Below are positions 24,496-32,418 of a stretch of DNA of 41,732 bases, piece after piece. The stretch comes from Deltaproteobacteria bacterium (lineage in GTDB: Bacteria > Myxococcota_A > UBA9042 > DTJE01): assembly GCA_029555025.1 (NCBI GenBank), contig JAKPTZ010000155.1:1-41732 (forward strand), given 5' to 3'. The notes beneath the pieces are model-generated. The model made no database searches, was not told the origin of the DNA, and worked only from the letters and a program-made list of their open reading frames with translations. Each line of letters opens with the position of its first letter. Position 1 is the stretch's first letter. Both the position numbers and the translations under genes were made by a program.

Positions 24496-25602
24496 TCACT
24501 CCAGCCGCGTGCGGTGCCGTTTCAGGCTTGCCGCGATAAGGAACACCGCCATGCCGGACAGGACCGCCAGTTCCTTCCGGACCGACTCGAAATCAAGGCC
24601 ACGAATCATGATCTTGCGTACCGCGGCGATGAACCACTTTGCCGGGACCGCCTGGGACAGCCACTGCAGCGGCCACGGCATCGTTTCAATCGGGAATATC
24701 ATCCCTGACAGCATGATGACCGGCAGCATCATCGCCATGCCGGAAATCAGCAGGGCCGTGCTCTGGGTGTTGGCGATTGATGAGATCAGGATGCCCAGCG
24801 CCAGCGACATGAAGATGTAAATCAGGGCGGTCCCGATCAGCAGTGCCAGGCTGCCGGCGATCGGCACCCCCAGCACGTACACCGCCATCAGCAGGATGGT
24901 CGCCAGGTCGATCACGGAAATCACGAAGTACGGGACGGTCTTGGCCAGGATGATCTGCAGCGGGCGGACCGGTGACACCAGCAGGACTTCCATCGTGCCG
25001 GTTTCCTTTTCGCGGGCAATTGAAATTGACGTCATCATCGCGCAGACAAGCAGAAGGATCATGCCCATGACACCGGGTACGAAGTTGTACGCACCCTTCA
25101 TCGACGGGTTGTACAGCAGTTTCACTTCCGGGATTATCAGGAACGGCACGGACGCGTCGCGCAGCAGTTCCTGCTGGTATCCGGCAATGATGTTCTGGGC
25201 GTAATTGACAAGCGTTTTCGCGGTGTTCGGGTCGGTACCGTCGGCTATCAGCTCGACCTGGGCCGCGCCGGTGTGCAGCATTTCTTCCTGGAAGTTTTCG
25301 GAAAAGACGACGGCCAGCCCGACCTCGCCGCGCGCGAATACGTCCTGTATCTGCGACGGGTCGGCAAGCGTCCGCGACAGGATGAAATAGTCGTTGGCGG
25401 CAAGCCGATCGACGATGGCGCGGGTCGCGTCGTCCGGGGCAGGAGCGTACACGGCAAGCCTGATATTCTTGACCTCGGTCGTGATGGCGAACCCGAACAG
25501 AAACAGCATCAGGATCGGCAGGCCCAGCAGGATTGCCGTGGTAAGCCGGTCCCTGAAAATGTGGCGGAACTCCTTGGCGACAAAGGCGAAAAACTGCCGC
25601 AT
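24496..25602 (-). CDS. ABC-2 type efflux permease (YbhS-like)
   Basis: The protein has 368 residues. The layout is an N-terminal helix (TAILLGLPILMLFLFGFAI), a periplasmic domain (~residues 45-180), then five or six helices with the SIAREKETGTMEVLLVSPV coupling segment that contacts the ATPase. It lies 1 bp after the ATPase gene upstream and overlaps or abuts the second permease downstream, so subunit ratios are probably set by translational coupling. In E. coli the YbhGFSR exporter handles cations and drugs such as cefoperazone and chloramphenicol. Whether this one does cannot be told. Confidence 0.9.
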   Translation of the reverse strand: MRQFFAFVAKEFRHIFRDRLTTAILLGLPILMLFLFGFAITTEVKNIRLAVYAPAPDDATRAIVDRLAANDYFILSRTLADPSQIQDVFARGEVGLAVVFSENFQEEMLHTGAAQVELIADGTDPNTAKTLVNYAQNIIAGYQQELLRDASVPFLIIPEVKLLYNPSMKGAYNFVPGVMGMILLLVCAMMTSISIAREKETGTMEVLLVSPVRPLQIILAKTVPYFVISVIDLATILLMAVYVLGVPIAGSLALLIGTALIYIFMSLALGILISSIANTQSTALLISGMAMMLPVIMLSGMIFPIETMPWPLQWLSQAVPAKWFIAAVRKIMIRGLDFESVRKELAVLSGMAVFLIAASLKRHRTRLE

Positions 25603-25603
25603 G

Positions 25604-26341
25604 TCAGCTTTCCCCCCTTTGCGCCCTGCGCGCCAGGGCGAAGAAGACCTCGTTCATCGTGGGCGCATCGTACTGCTGCTTCAGCGCGCGCGGGGTGTCC
25701 AGCGCCTGGATGCGGCCGTCAACCAGAATGCTGACGCGGTCGCAGTATTCTGCCTCGTCCATGTAGTGCGTCGTCACGAAGATGGTGATGCCGCTTTCGG
25801 CCGCCTGGTAAATCAGTTCCCAGAACTGGCGGCGCGCGGCCGGATCGACACCACCGGTCGGTTCGTCCAGGAACACTATGCGCGGGTTATGGACCATGGC
25901 GACCGAGAAGGCCAGCTTCTGTTTCCAGCCGAGCGGCAGGCTGCCGACCATCGCGTTGCGCCCGTCCGTGAAGTCAAGACGCCTCAGGACTTCGTCGGTG
26001 CACCCCGGGATGTCGCGTGCCGGAACGCCATAGATGCCGGCATACAGGCGGATGTTTTCCCAGACTTTCAGGTCGTCGTACAAAGCGAACTTCTGGCTCA
26101 TGTAACCGATTGACGCCTTTACCTTTTCGGGTTGGCGCGACACGTCGAAGCCGGCGACCGTGCCGACGCCGGACGTCGGCCTGGACAGGCCGCACAGGAT
26201 GCGCATCGCGGTCGTCTTGCCGGCGCCGTTCGCGCCCAGGAACCCGAAGATTTCGCCCTGCTCGACTTGGAAGCTGATGGCGTCGACGGCCGTGAAGTTC
26301 CCGAAACGTTTCGTCAGTTCGTGTGCGGTGATGACTTTCAT
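25604..26341 (-). CDS. ABC transporter ATPase with degenerate signature (second YbhF half)
   Basis: The protein has 245 residues. Walker A is GANGAGKTT, Walker B is IVFLDEPTGGVD, and the H-loop is in FVTTHYMDEAEYCD. The signature helix reads SLPLGWKQKLAF instead of LSGGQ, which is typical of the second nucleotide-binding domain of YbhF-type ATPases and implies one strong and one weak ATP site. In E. coli both domains are fused in YbhF; here they are separate genes overlapping by ATGA (26338-26341). The protein sits on the cytoplasmic face of the two permeases. Confidence 0.92.
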   Translation of the reverse strand: MKVITAHELTKRFGNFTAVDAISFQVEQGEIFGFLGANGAGKTTAMRILCGLSRPTSGVGTVAGFDVSRQPEKVKASIGYMSQKFALYDDLKVWENIRLYAGIYGVPARDIPGCTDEVLRRLDFTDGRNAMVGSLPLGWKQKLAFSVAMVHNPRIVFLDEPTGGVDPAARRQFWELIYQAAESGITIFVTTHYMDEAEYCDRVSILVDGRIQALDTPRALKQQYDAPTMNEVFFALARRAQRGES

Positions 26342-27258
26342 TTCGCCTCACCCCCGTCCCGGGCCAGGGCCATGAAGCAGTCTTCGATACCGGGGGCGAC
26401 CGGGGCGATTTCGACGCCCTTGTGTCCCGATTCGGCCAGGGTGCGGGCAAGCGCCGCGACGTCCAAGTCGTCCGCCACCGTCACGTGGTGGCTGTCGCCG
26501 AACGCGTGGCAGGCCAGGACGCCAGGCAGGGCACGCAGTTCGCGCAGAAGGGCCGGCATGCGGTCGCCGCGTATCGCCAGCAGGCGGTGCTTGAATCCTC
26601 TGGTGATGCTGGCCGGTGTGTCCAGGGCCATGAAGCGTCCCTGCATCATCAGGGCGACGCGGTCGCACATGGCGGCCTCGTCCATATAAGGTGTGGAAAC
26701 GGCGATGCAAAGGCCCTGGTCGCGCAGTTTCAGCAGCATTTCCCAAAGTTCGCGGCGCGAAACGGCATCGACGCCGGTCGTCGGTTCATCCAGGAACAGG
26801 ACGGCCGGCTTGTGTATCAGCGCGCACGAAAGGGCCAGTTTCTGCTTCATGCCGCCGGACAGGGCGCCTGCGCGGCGGTCCCTGAACGGCTCGATCTGCT
26901 GGTAGATATCCTTGATAAGGTGATAGTTTTCGGCAATCGTCGTGCCAAAGACGGACGCGTAGAAATTCAGGTTTTCTTCGACCGTCAGATCCTGGTAAAG
27001 GCTGAAGCGGCCCGGCATGTATCCGACGCGGCTGCGGATTTTTCGGAAATCGCGGCGCACGTCCAGGTCGTCCACGGCGGCCTGGCCCGAGTCCGGCAGC
27101 AGCAGTGTGGTCAGGATGCGGAACAGCGTCGTCTTGCCCGCGCCGTCGGGGCCCAGGATGCCGAAAACCTGTCCCGGGCCGGCATCGAAGCTGACGTCGT
27201 CGACCGCGGCAAGGGCGCCCCAGCGCTTACTTATGTTCTGCGCCTGGATTCCCGGCAT
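26338..27258 (-). CDS. ABC transporter ATPase (first YbhF half)
   Basis: The protein has 306 residues. Walker A is GPDGAGKTT, the signature is canonical (LSGGMKQKLALSCAL), Walker B is VLFLDEPTTGVD, and AVSTPYMDEAAMCD stands at the H-loop, where Pro replaces the usual His (TPYMDE against THYMDE). A missing H-loop His is notable and again fits an asymmetric pair. A ~75-residue C-terminal ligand-like domain follows. The ATG at 27258 lies 32 bp inside the membrane-fusion gene. It would form a heterodimer with the next ATPase. Confidence 0.92.
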   Translation of the reverse strand: MPGIQAQNISKRWGALAAVDDVSFDAGPGQVFGILGPDGAGKTTLFRILTTLLLPDSGQAAVDDLDVRRDFRKIRSRVGYMPGRFSLYQDLTVEENLNFYASVFGTTIAENYHLIKDIYQQIEPFRDRRAGALSGGMKQKLALSCALIHKPAVLFLDEPTTGVDAVSRRELWEMLLKLRDQGLCIAVSTPYMDEAAMCDRVALMMQGRFMALDTPASITRGFKHRLLAIRGDRMPALLRELRALPGVLACHAFGDSHHVTVADDLDVAALARTLAESGHKGVEIAPVAPGIEDCFMALARDGGEAK

Positions 27259-28162
27259 CGCCTGTACCCATCGGGATGGCCCCGTACATACCCAGCTTCA
27301 GGAAGCCGTCGTTCGTGACAGCCACCTTGACCGCATAGACCTGGTTCGCTCGTTCATCCCTGGTCTGGATCGTCTTTGGCGTGAATTCGGACTTGGTGGC
27401 GACCCACGCGATGCGGCCGTCGTAGTCGCGGTTGCCTTCGGGGCCGAAGTCCGCGCGGACCTTGACCGTCTGGCCAAGCTTGACCTGGCTGAGCTGGTCG
27501 GCCGTCACATAGGCCCGCAGGAACATGTTCCTCATGTCGGCCAGCTTGAACAGGGCCTTGCCGGTCGCGGTGAATTCGCCCTGCTGCGCATACTTGACCA
27601 GCACGGTGCCGGAAACCGGCGACTTCAGGGTGCAGCGGGCGATCTGGTCATCAAGCTGGGCAAGCTGGACTTCCATCGCGGCGCGTTCGTCGTCGATGAC
27701 GCGGTTTCCGATCTTCATGCTTTGCGCGGCGGCGGCCCTCTGGCGTTTAAGGACTTCAATCTGGGCCACCACGTCGTCCATCTGCTTTCCGGTGGCGCTT
27801 CCGCCGGCAAGTAGTTCCTGGACGCGCCGCTTTTCCTTCTCCGCGGCCGCAATCTGCTGGTTCAGGGCAGCCGTCTGGGTATAGACGTCGGTGACCCTGG
27901 TCTGAAGGCCGTTCATGCGGGTGACAAGCTGTTCGCGCTGCAGTTCGATCTGGCGGCAGTCCACCTTGCCGACGACGTCCCCGGCTGCTATTTCAAGACC
28001 TTCGACGGGGGTGAATTCCACTAGTCTTCCGGTGGCTTCCGACGAAACGACTATCTCGGTGGCCTCGAACACCCCGGATGCGAAAAGCAGCTCCTTTTTG
28101 CCCGAGCAGGCGGTTGCACCAAGCAGTGTCCCCGTTATGATGAAGACGGTCAGTCTTTTCAT
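27227..28162 (-). CDS. HlyD/YbhG-type membrane fusion lipoprotein
   Basis: The protein has 311 residues. The N-terminal signal (KRLTVFIITGTLLGATAC) ends in a lipobox-like ATAC, so the adaptor is probably lipid-anchored in the inner membrane facing the periplasm. The biotinyl-lipoyl-like half motifs (GRLVEFTPVEGLEIAAGDVV and CTLKSPVSGTVLVKYAQQGE) flank a coiled-coil hairpin at ~residues 75-165, which is rich in Gln/Glu/Lys heptads. This links the two permeases to an outer-membrane channel. No TolC gene is in the window. It overlaps the TetR gene by ATGA and the first ATPase by 32 bp. Confidence 0.92.
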   Translation of the reverse strand: MKRLTVFIITGTLLGATACSGKKELLFASGVFEATEIVVSSEATGRLVEFTPVEGLEIAAGDVVGKVDCRQIELQREQLVTRMNGLQTRVTDVYTQTAALNQQIAAAEKEKRRVQELLAGGSATGKQMDDVVAQIEVLKRQRAAAAQSMKIGNRVIDDERAAMEVQLAQLDDQIARCTLKSPVSGTVLVKYAQQGEFTATGKALFKLADMRNMFLRAYVTADQLSQVKLGQTVKVRADFGPEGNRDYDGRIAWVATKSEFTPKTIQTRDERANQVYAVKVAVTNDGFLKLGMYGAIPMGTGDAGNPGAEHK

Positions 28163-28788
28163 GGCCTGATGCTCCTTAAGATGATGGCCACATTTTCCTG
28201 CCTGCGGTGCGCGATCATTTCCTGATAGTCGTCGTCGCTGATGTCCAGGACGCCGCAGATGATCGGTCTGGCAACGAATGTCATGACGTTAAGTGCGGCC
28301 ATCGCCATCGCGATGTCCATCATCGTCGTGGGACGGACGGTCCCCTTCCTGATCTCCTGGTCGAGCAGGGCCTGCATGTGCATGACCGGGCGCAGGTCTA
28401 TCTCGTTTTGCAGGATATCCTTCAGGGCCTCGATTCGTTTCGGGTTGGTCGTGAGTTCGTTCAGGATCAGGAACGGCAGGCGCGGGTTGGATGCCAGTAC
28501 GTCGAAGTGGGCCTGGATGATGTACTCCAGGGCCTTTTCGAACGGCAGATCCAGCTGGTCCATGCTGGTCAGCGCCGTCATGAACATTTTGATCTTGCGG
28601 GCGAATATGGCCTGGAACAGGTTTTCCTTGGTGCGGAAGTAGTAATGCACCAGGGCCTGATTGCAGCCGGCCTTCTTCGCAATCTCGACCGTCGAAGTCA
28701 GGGCGAAGCCGCGATCCAGGAAGAGTTCCTCGGCCGCCGCCAGTATCGCCTGTTCCATATTCTGATCTGGTTGTTGTTTCCGTCTCAT
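28159..28788 (-). CDS. TetR-family repressor of the efflux operon (CecR-like)
   Basis: The protein has 209 residues. The N-terminal helix-turn-helix (ILAAAEELFLDRGFALTSTV, then EIAKKAGCNQALVHYYFRTKENLFQAIF) is standard TetR. The helical C-terminal ligand domain resembles the CecR/YbiH regulators that control ybhG-type exporters in enterobacteria. It is the first gene of the operon and lies 13 bp downstream of a perfect palindromic operator, so autorepression of the whole operon, relieved by a small-molecule ligand, is very likely. The ligand is unknown. Confidence 0.93.
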   Translation of the reverse strand: MRRKQQPDQNMEQAILAAAEELFLDRGFALTSTVEIAKKAGCNQALVHYYFRTKENLFQAIFARKIKMFMTALTSMDQLDLPFEKALEYIIQAHFDVLASNPRLPFLILNELTTNPKRIEALKDILQNEIDLRPVMHMQALLDQEIRKGTVRPTTMMDIAMAMAALNVMTFVARPIICGVLDISDDDYQEMIAHRRQENVAIILRSIRP

Positions 28789-28801
28789 GGCTAATAAGGT
28801 T

Positions 28802-28826
28802 ATTTAATAGGGCTATTAAATGTCAA
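28802..28826 (-). promoter_or_regulatory. TetR operator overlapping the efflux operon promoter
   Basis: 28802-28821 is the perfect palindrome ATTTAATAG-GG-CTATTAAAT (9-bp arms, 2-bp centre). On the minus strand the -35 hexamer TTGACA (28826-28821) touches its edge, so the palindrome fills the spacer. The -10 is not clear (AATAAC or TATTAA). Repressor binding would block RNA polymerase directly. The operator is strikingly AT-rich against the flanks. Confidence 0.8.
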
Positions 28827-28894
28827 GCAGAAATTGGTCCCATGCAGGCTCGTGGCCAATTTGACACGATTAAGTGGCAGGCTCGGGGCGGCGG

Positions 28895-30541
28895 TCAGAG
28901 GTCGGCCGGAATCAGGCCGTGCATTCGTCCCAGCCAGTATGCGACCAGGTAGTCTTCGGGCGAATAGACCATGCGGCGGTTTTCAGCGATGTCATCCTGC
29001 GGGATTTCGAAAAAGTCCAGTCGCCACAGATAATTGTCGAACGGATACTCAGAAAGTGGAATTGTTTCGGCCGCGACAGGATTGTCCAGACGACTCTGGC
29101 AGACTTCTTCCTGCTGTCCCCGGGCAATCTCACGTTCAAACTTTTCTGCCGGGAATTCCTTCATCGTGCAGATGGCCAGATTCACTGCATTGTGAAGCAT
29201 AGGATCTTCCGGCCCGTCGCCGGTTACCGCAGCGTAGGTGAACGTGAACATGCTGTTTCCAATTTCATCGATGCCCTGGAATTTCGGGTTGTCGGTGTGG
29301 AACATGTTGTTGCGGACTACCCACAGAAGGCGTTCACGGAGGGCGGGGTCCTGTTCGCGTCGCATCAGTGGGTATATGGCCTGATAGCACATGTCGAAGT
29401 TGTCGTAGTTCTGTCCGCATCCCGGCAGGAACAGGTTCAGGAACTGTTCCATGCTTTCCATGTACGACATGTATCCAGCTTCCAGTTCACTGATTTGTGC
29501 CAGCATCCCGCAGTCGGCATCGTCACGAACCCGCATCAGGCATCCGTAGTAGAAGTCTTCCAGTGTCGTGTCGGCAAGCTCGGTCTGCGCGATTTTGACC
29601 CAGCTTGACGTCAGCATCGCGTTGAAGCCGGGAAAATCGTCCATCGCGGTCTGGTAAAGGCGCCCGTGCTCGGTAACAAGTCCGGTGGTGTCCACTATCT
29701 GGAGATTGTTCAGCATGATGTGGTCGATAATCTCGCGCACCCTGGCCCGTATGTCGGTCAGAAGTTCCTGGTCCTTGAAGTGTTCCAGCGCAGCGGCGTA
29801 CCCGAACATCAGGCCTGCATACCCGTCCTTGCTGACATCGTTCCTGAAACGCCAGCCTTCGTATCCGGGGGCGGGCGAATTGGTCCAGCTTGTGCTTTCC
29901 GGCGCGACAGGATTGTATTTGACGGAAGGGTTGTACATGGAACGCCCGTAAAGGCCGGATACACCTGTGACCAGTGTCAGGTGGTGCAGTGCGTCCACGA
30001 CGGTCCTGGCGTTGTGCAGGGCTTCCTGCTCGCCGGTCACTTCATACCTGAATGCCTGCGACGCCAGGTACATCCCGCTCCACAGGATGACATTTTCAAC
30101 GTGATACCAGAGTTCGACATCCTGCAGGTTTTCTTTCAAATACAGGTTTCGCAGCAGTCCATCTCCGGCCAGATGCCGACTTGCGGCGACTTCGTCGAAA
30201 TATGCCGCCTTATCCGAGAGTGCAACCTGCGACTCGATTTGCGGGCAGGTTGGCCATTCAGGTGCGGGGACAACCTCGGTGTCCTCGGTGTCCAGGGCGA
30301 CTGTGGTATCGCCAGCATGGCTTGTGTCGGCGGCGTCGCCCGCTTCGGTAGTGTCGAACGTTTCTAACGTCTCTAACGTTTCTAATGTCTCTAACGTTTC
30401 TGACGTGTCGCTGATGTCGGTCAAATCCAAGGCGTCGCGAACATCGGATGGTTCGAGGATATCCCCTGTGGCGACTTTTCCGCATGAAACAAGCATCGAC
30501 AGGCAGAGGCACGCAACAATAACACCCGGTATTTCAGACAT
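28895..30541 (-). CDS. Lipoprotein with (alpha/alpha)-barrel glycosidase-like domain
   Basis: The protein has 548 residues from ATG 30541, behind GGAAAG; it overlaps the antiporter stop by 8 bp. The signal ends in MLVSC, a lipobox, followed by an Asp/Thr linker containing 9-bp tandem repeats that encode Glu-Thr-Leu. The body (~residue 100 on) is nearly all helical with periodic aromatic motifs (WYHVENVILWSGMYLASQAF, GYAGLMFGYAAALEHF), typical of six-hairpin barrels such as GH88/GH105/GH127-like enzymes or terpene-cyclase-like folds. A YGRSMY segment and several conserved-looking Asp/Glu could form an active site, but the family is not identified. It may share a transcript with the Kef-type antiporter, though their functions seem unrelated. 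Confidence 0.75.
   Translation of the reverse strand: MSEIPGVIVACLCLSMLVSCGKVATGDILEPSDVRDALDLTDISDTSETLETLETLETLETFDTTEAGDAADTSHAGDTTVALDTEDTEVVPAPEWPTCPQIESQVALSDKAAYFDEVAASRHLAGDGLLRNLYLKENLQDVELWYHVENVILWSGMYLASQAFRYEVTGEQEALHNARTVVDALHHLTLVTGVSGLYGRSMYNPSVKYNPVAPESTSWTNSPAPGYEGWRFRNDVSKDGYAGLMFGYAAALEHFKDQELLTDIRARVREIIDHIMLNNLQIVDTTGLVTEHGRLYQTAMDDFPGFNAMLTSSWVKIAQTELADTTLEDFYYGCLMRVRDDADCGMLAQISELEAGYMSYMESMEQFLNLFLPGCGQNYDNFDMCYQAIYPLMRREQDPALRERLLWVVRNNMFHTDNPKFQGIDEIGNSMFTFTYAAVTGDGPEDPMLHNAVNLAICTMKEFPAEKFEREIARGQQEEVCQSRLDNPVAAETIPLSEYPFDNYLWRLDFFEIPQDDIAENRRMVYSPEDYLVAYWLGRMHGLIPADL
30356..30409. repeat. Six 9-bp tandem repeats inside a lipoprotein linker
   Basis: Six units of (T/G)(A/G)A(C/T)GT(T/C/G)TC run head to tail. 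On the coding (minus) strand they specify a run of Glu/Asp-Thr-Leu/Ser triplets in the linker behind the lipobox. The unit is a multiple of 3, so slippage changes linker length without a frameshift. Confidence 0.85.
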
Positions 30542-32291
30542 CTGTCTTTCCAGGCTCGAGGTTGACATTTTCGGCGTTCAGGATGGCGGTCGGGAAGCGG
30601 CCGTTCGGGTTGTCGTACAGGCGGCGGCGGATGATTTCGCGATGTTCCGCGGCGGTCATGTGATCCCAGTCGTCCCCGGCGGTTACTTCCTCGGCAAGGG
30701 CGACCCCGACCTCGGCCTCGCCCGCCGCGACCACGTCCGCGCCGGCCAGACGCAGTGCCTCGGCGTCGCGAAGATGAGTGCACCTCGCCAGGATCCGGAT
30801 GCCGGGATTCATTTTTCGGACCTTTCGGACGATTTCGACCCCGTCCTCGATATCGGCGCTTAACACAAGGCTTCCTGAAGTCGCGATTCCAGCGTCTTCA
30901 AGTGTTCCCGCGCGCAGTACATCGCCGTAAATTGCCTTGATTCCGGCGGCCTTCAGGCGGCGGATCGTTTCAAGGTTCAGATCCACCACAGTGATATCGG
31001 CCCCGCGTTCACGCAGCAGACGGCAGACGATCTGCCCCACCGGTCCGTATCCCACAAGGACGCATTTGTCGGGATCAACCATGTCGCCCTGAACGGCCGG
31101 CATGTCTTCCGACCTTCTTCCCAGGCGTTGGGAAAATTTTCGCATGTATCGATAAAGCGACGGGTTAATCGTTATGGAAATGATCGATGCGGCGACAATT
31201 GCGTCGAATGAATTGCTGTCAATCAGTTTCAGGCCAAGCGCGACGGATCCAAGGATGAAGCTGAATTCGCCGACCTGCGCGAATGCCACGCCGACGGGAA
31301 TGGCAAGTGCCCATGGCTTCCGGTGCAGCCGAACCGTGAAAACCGCGATGGCCGGCTTGATCAGCAGGACCACCGCCAGGACGACCAGTATGGTGACGGG
31401 TGCCTTGAAAAGGCTTTCCGGGTCAAACAGCATGCCGACCGACACGAAGAAAAGGATTGAAAACGCATCCCGCATCGGCACCGCGTCGCCCGACGCACGG
31501 GTGGCGAATTCGGACCGCCCGACCGCGAGACCGGCCAGGAACGCGCCCAGTTCCATCGAAACACCGAACAGCTTTGCGGCACCGACGGCAACCCCGATGG
31601 CAAGAACCAGCACGGCCAGCGTGAACAGTTCCCGGGAACGGGTGTTCGCGATTCTGTTAAGAATCCACGGCACGACCCATTTCCCAAGCACCACGACGAC
31701 CGCGACCAGCCCGAACATCTTCAGCCCGGCCATGCCGATCGCTTCAAGTGCCTTGTCGGTTCCGGCCGCGTTCGGGCCGAAAAGGATCGGAAGCAACAGC
31801 AGCAGCATGACCGTAAGAATGTCCTCGACGACGGTCCAGCCGATGGCGATGTGTCCGATTTTTGAATGAAGATCATGGCTTTCCGCCATCACGTTCGCCA
31901 TGACGACGGTACTGGCGACGCAGATGCCAACACCCAGGATTGCGCCCTGAATCCACGACATCCCCAGAAAATGCATGATCGTTGCCATGGCCAGGGTCGA
32001 AAGTGAACTCTGGATCAGTGCGCCGGGGACGGCGATTCGCCAGACGGCGATCAGTTCTTCCAGGTGAAATTTCAGGCCGATTCCGAAAAGCATCAGCAGA
32101 ACGCCGATCTCGGCGAACTGTTCGGTAATGTGATGATCAACGTGAAGGCCGGGTGTGAACGGGCCGATAAGGATCCCGGCCAGAAGGTAGCCGACGATCG
32201 GTGAAAACTTCAGCTTTATTGCCAGGTATCCGAATACAAGGGCTGCCGCGAGCCCGCCGACCAGCGCGACCAGTATCCCGAAGCTGCCCAA
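30534..32291 (-). CDS. CPA2 (Kef/YbaL-type) cation/proton antiporter with TrkA-N domain
   Basis: The protein has 585 residues from TTG 32291 behind GAGGTGGG. About twelve membrane helices fill the first ~390 residues, with the CPA2 landmarks SPIVGYLLAGILIGPF, GIGLKFHLEEL and WTVVEDILTVMLLLLLP. A cytosolic TrkA-N/RCK domain (~residues 405-525) begins CVLVGYGPVGQIVCRLL, with a GxGxxG nucleotide-binding loop. This is the architecture of KefB/KefC/YbaL, which exchange K+ (or Na+) for H+ under NAD(H) or glutathione control. No KefF/KefG ancillary gene is seen. A candidate promoter on the minus strand, TTGGCA with GATAAA at 15 bp, lies in the divergent 127-bp gap upstream. Confidence 0.92.
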   Translation of the reverse strand: MGSFGILVALVGGLAAALVFGYLAIKLKFSPIVGYLLAGILIGPFTPGLHVDHHITEQFAEIGVLLMLFGIGLKFHLEELIAVWRIAVPGALIQSSLSTLAMATIMHFLGMSWIQGAILGVGICVASTVVMANVMAESHDLHSKIGHIAIGWTVVEDILTVMLLLLLPILFGPNAAGTDKALEAIGMAGLKMFGLVAVVVVLGKWVVPWILNRIANTRSRELFTLAVLVLAIGVAVGAAKLFGVSMELGAFLAGLAVGRSEFATRASGDAVPMRDAFSILFFVSVGMLFDPESLFKAPVTILVVLAVVLLIKPAIAVFTVRLHRKPWALAIPVGVAFAQVGEFSFILGSVALGLKLIDSNSFDAIVAASIISITINPSLYRYMRKFSQRLGRRSEDMPAVQGDMVDPDKCVLVGYGPVGQIVCRLLRERGADITVVDLNLETIRRLKAAGIKAIYGDVLRAGTLEDAGIATSGSLVLSADIEDGVEIVRKVRKMNPGIRILARCTHLRDAEALRLAGADVVAAGEAEVGVALAEEVTAGDDWDHMTAAEHREIIRRRLYDNPNGRFPTAILNAENVNLEPGKTDV

Positions 32292-32418
32292 CTGCCCACC
32301 TCTATCGATACGCCGGGACGGATGGCCCGACCGTCAAGGTTTATCGCGAAACTCCCGATATGCCAAGTATGGATGCTCTGGTATATTAATGTGAAGCCGT
32401 AACCTGCCGGGGGCATGA

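Noticed and set aside
23474-24820. A 448-codon open frame opposite the ABC permease genes
   Set aside because: It reads as His/Asp/Arg-rich low complexity typical of antisense of membrane-protein codons; the permeases on the other strand are certain.
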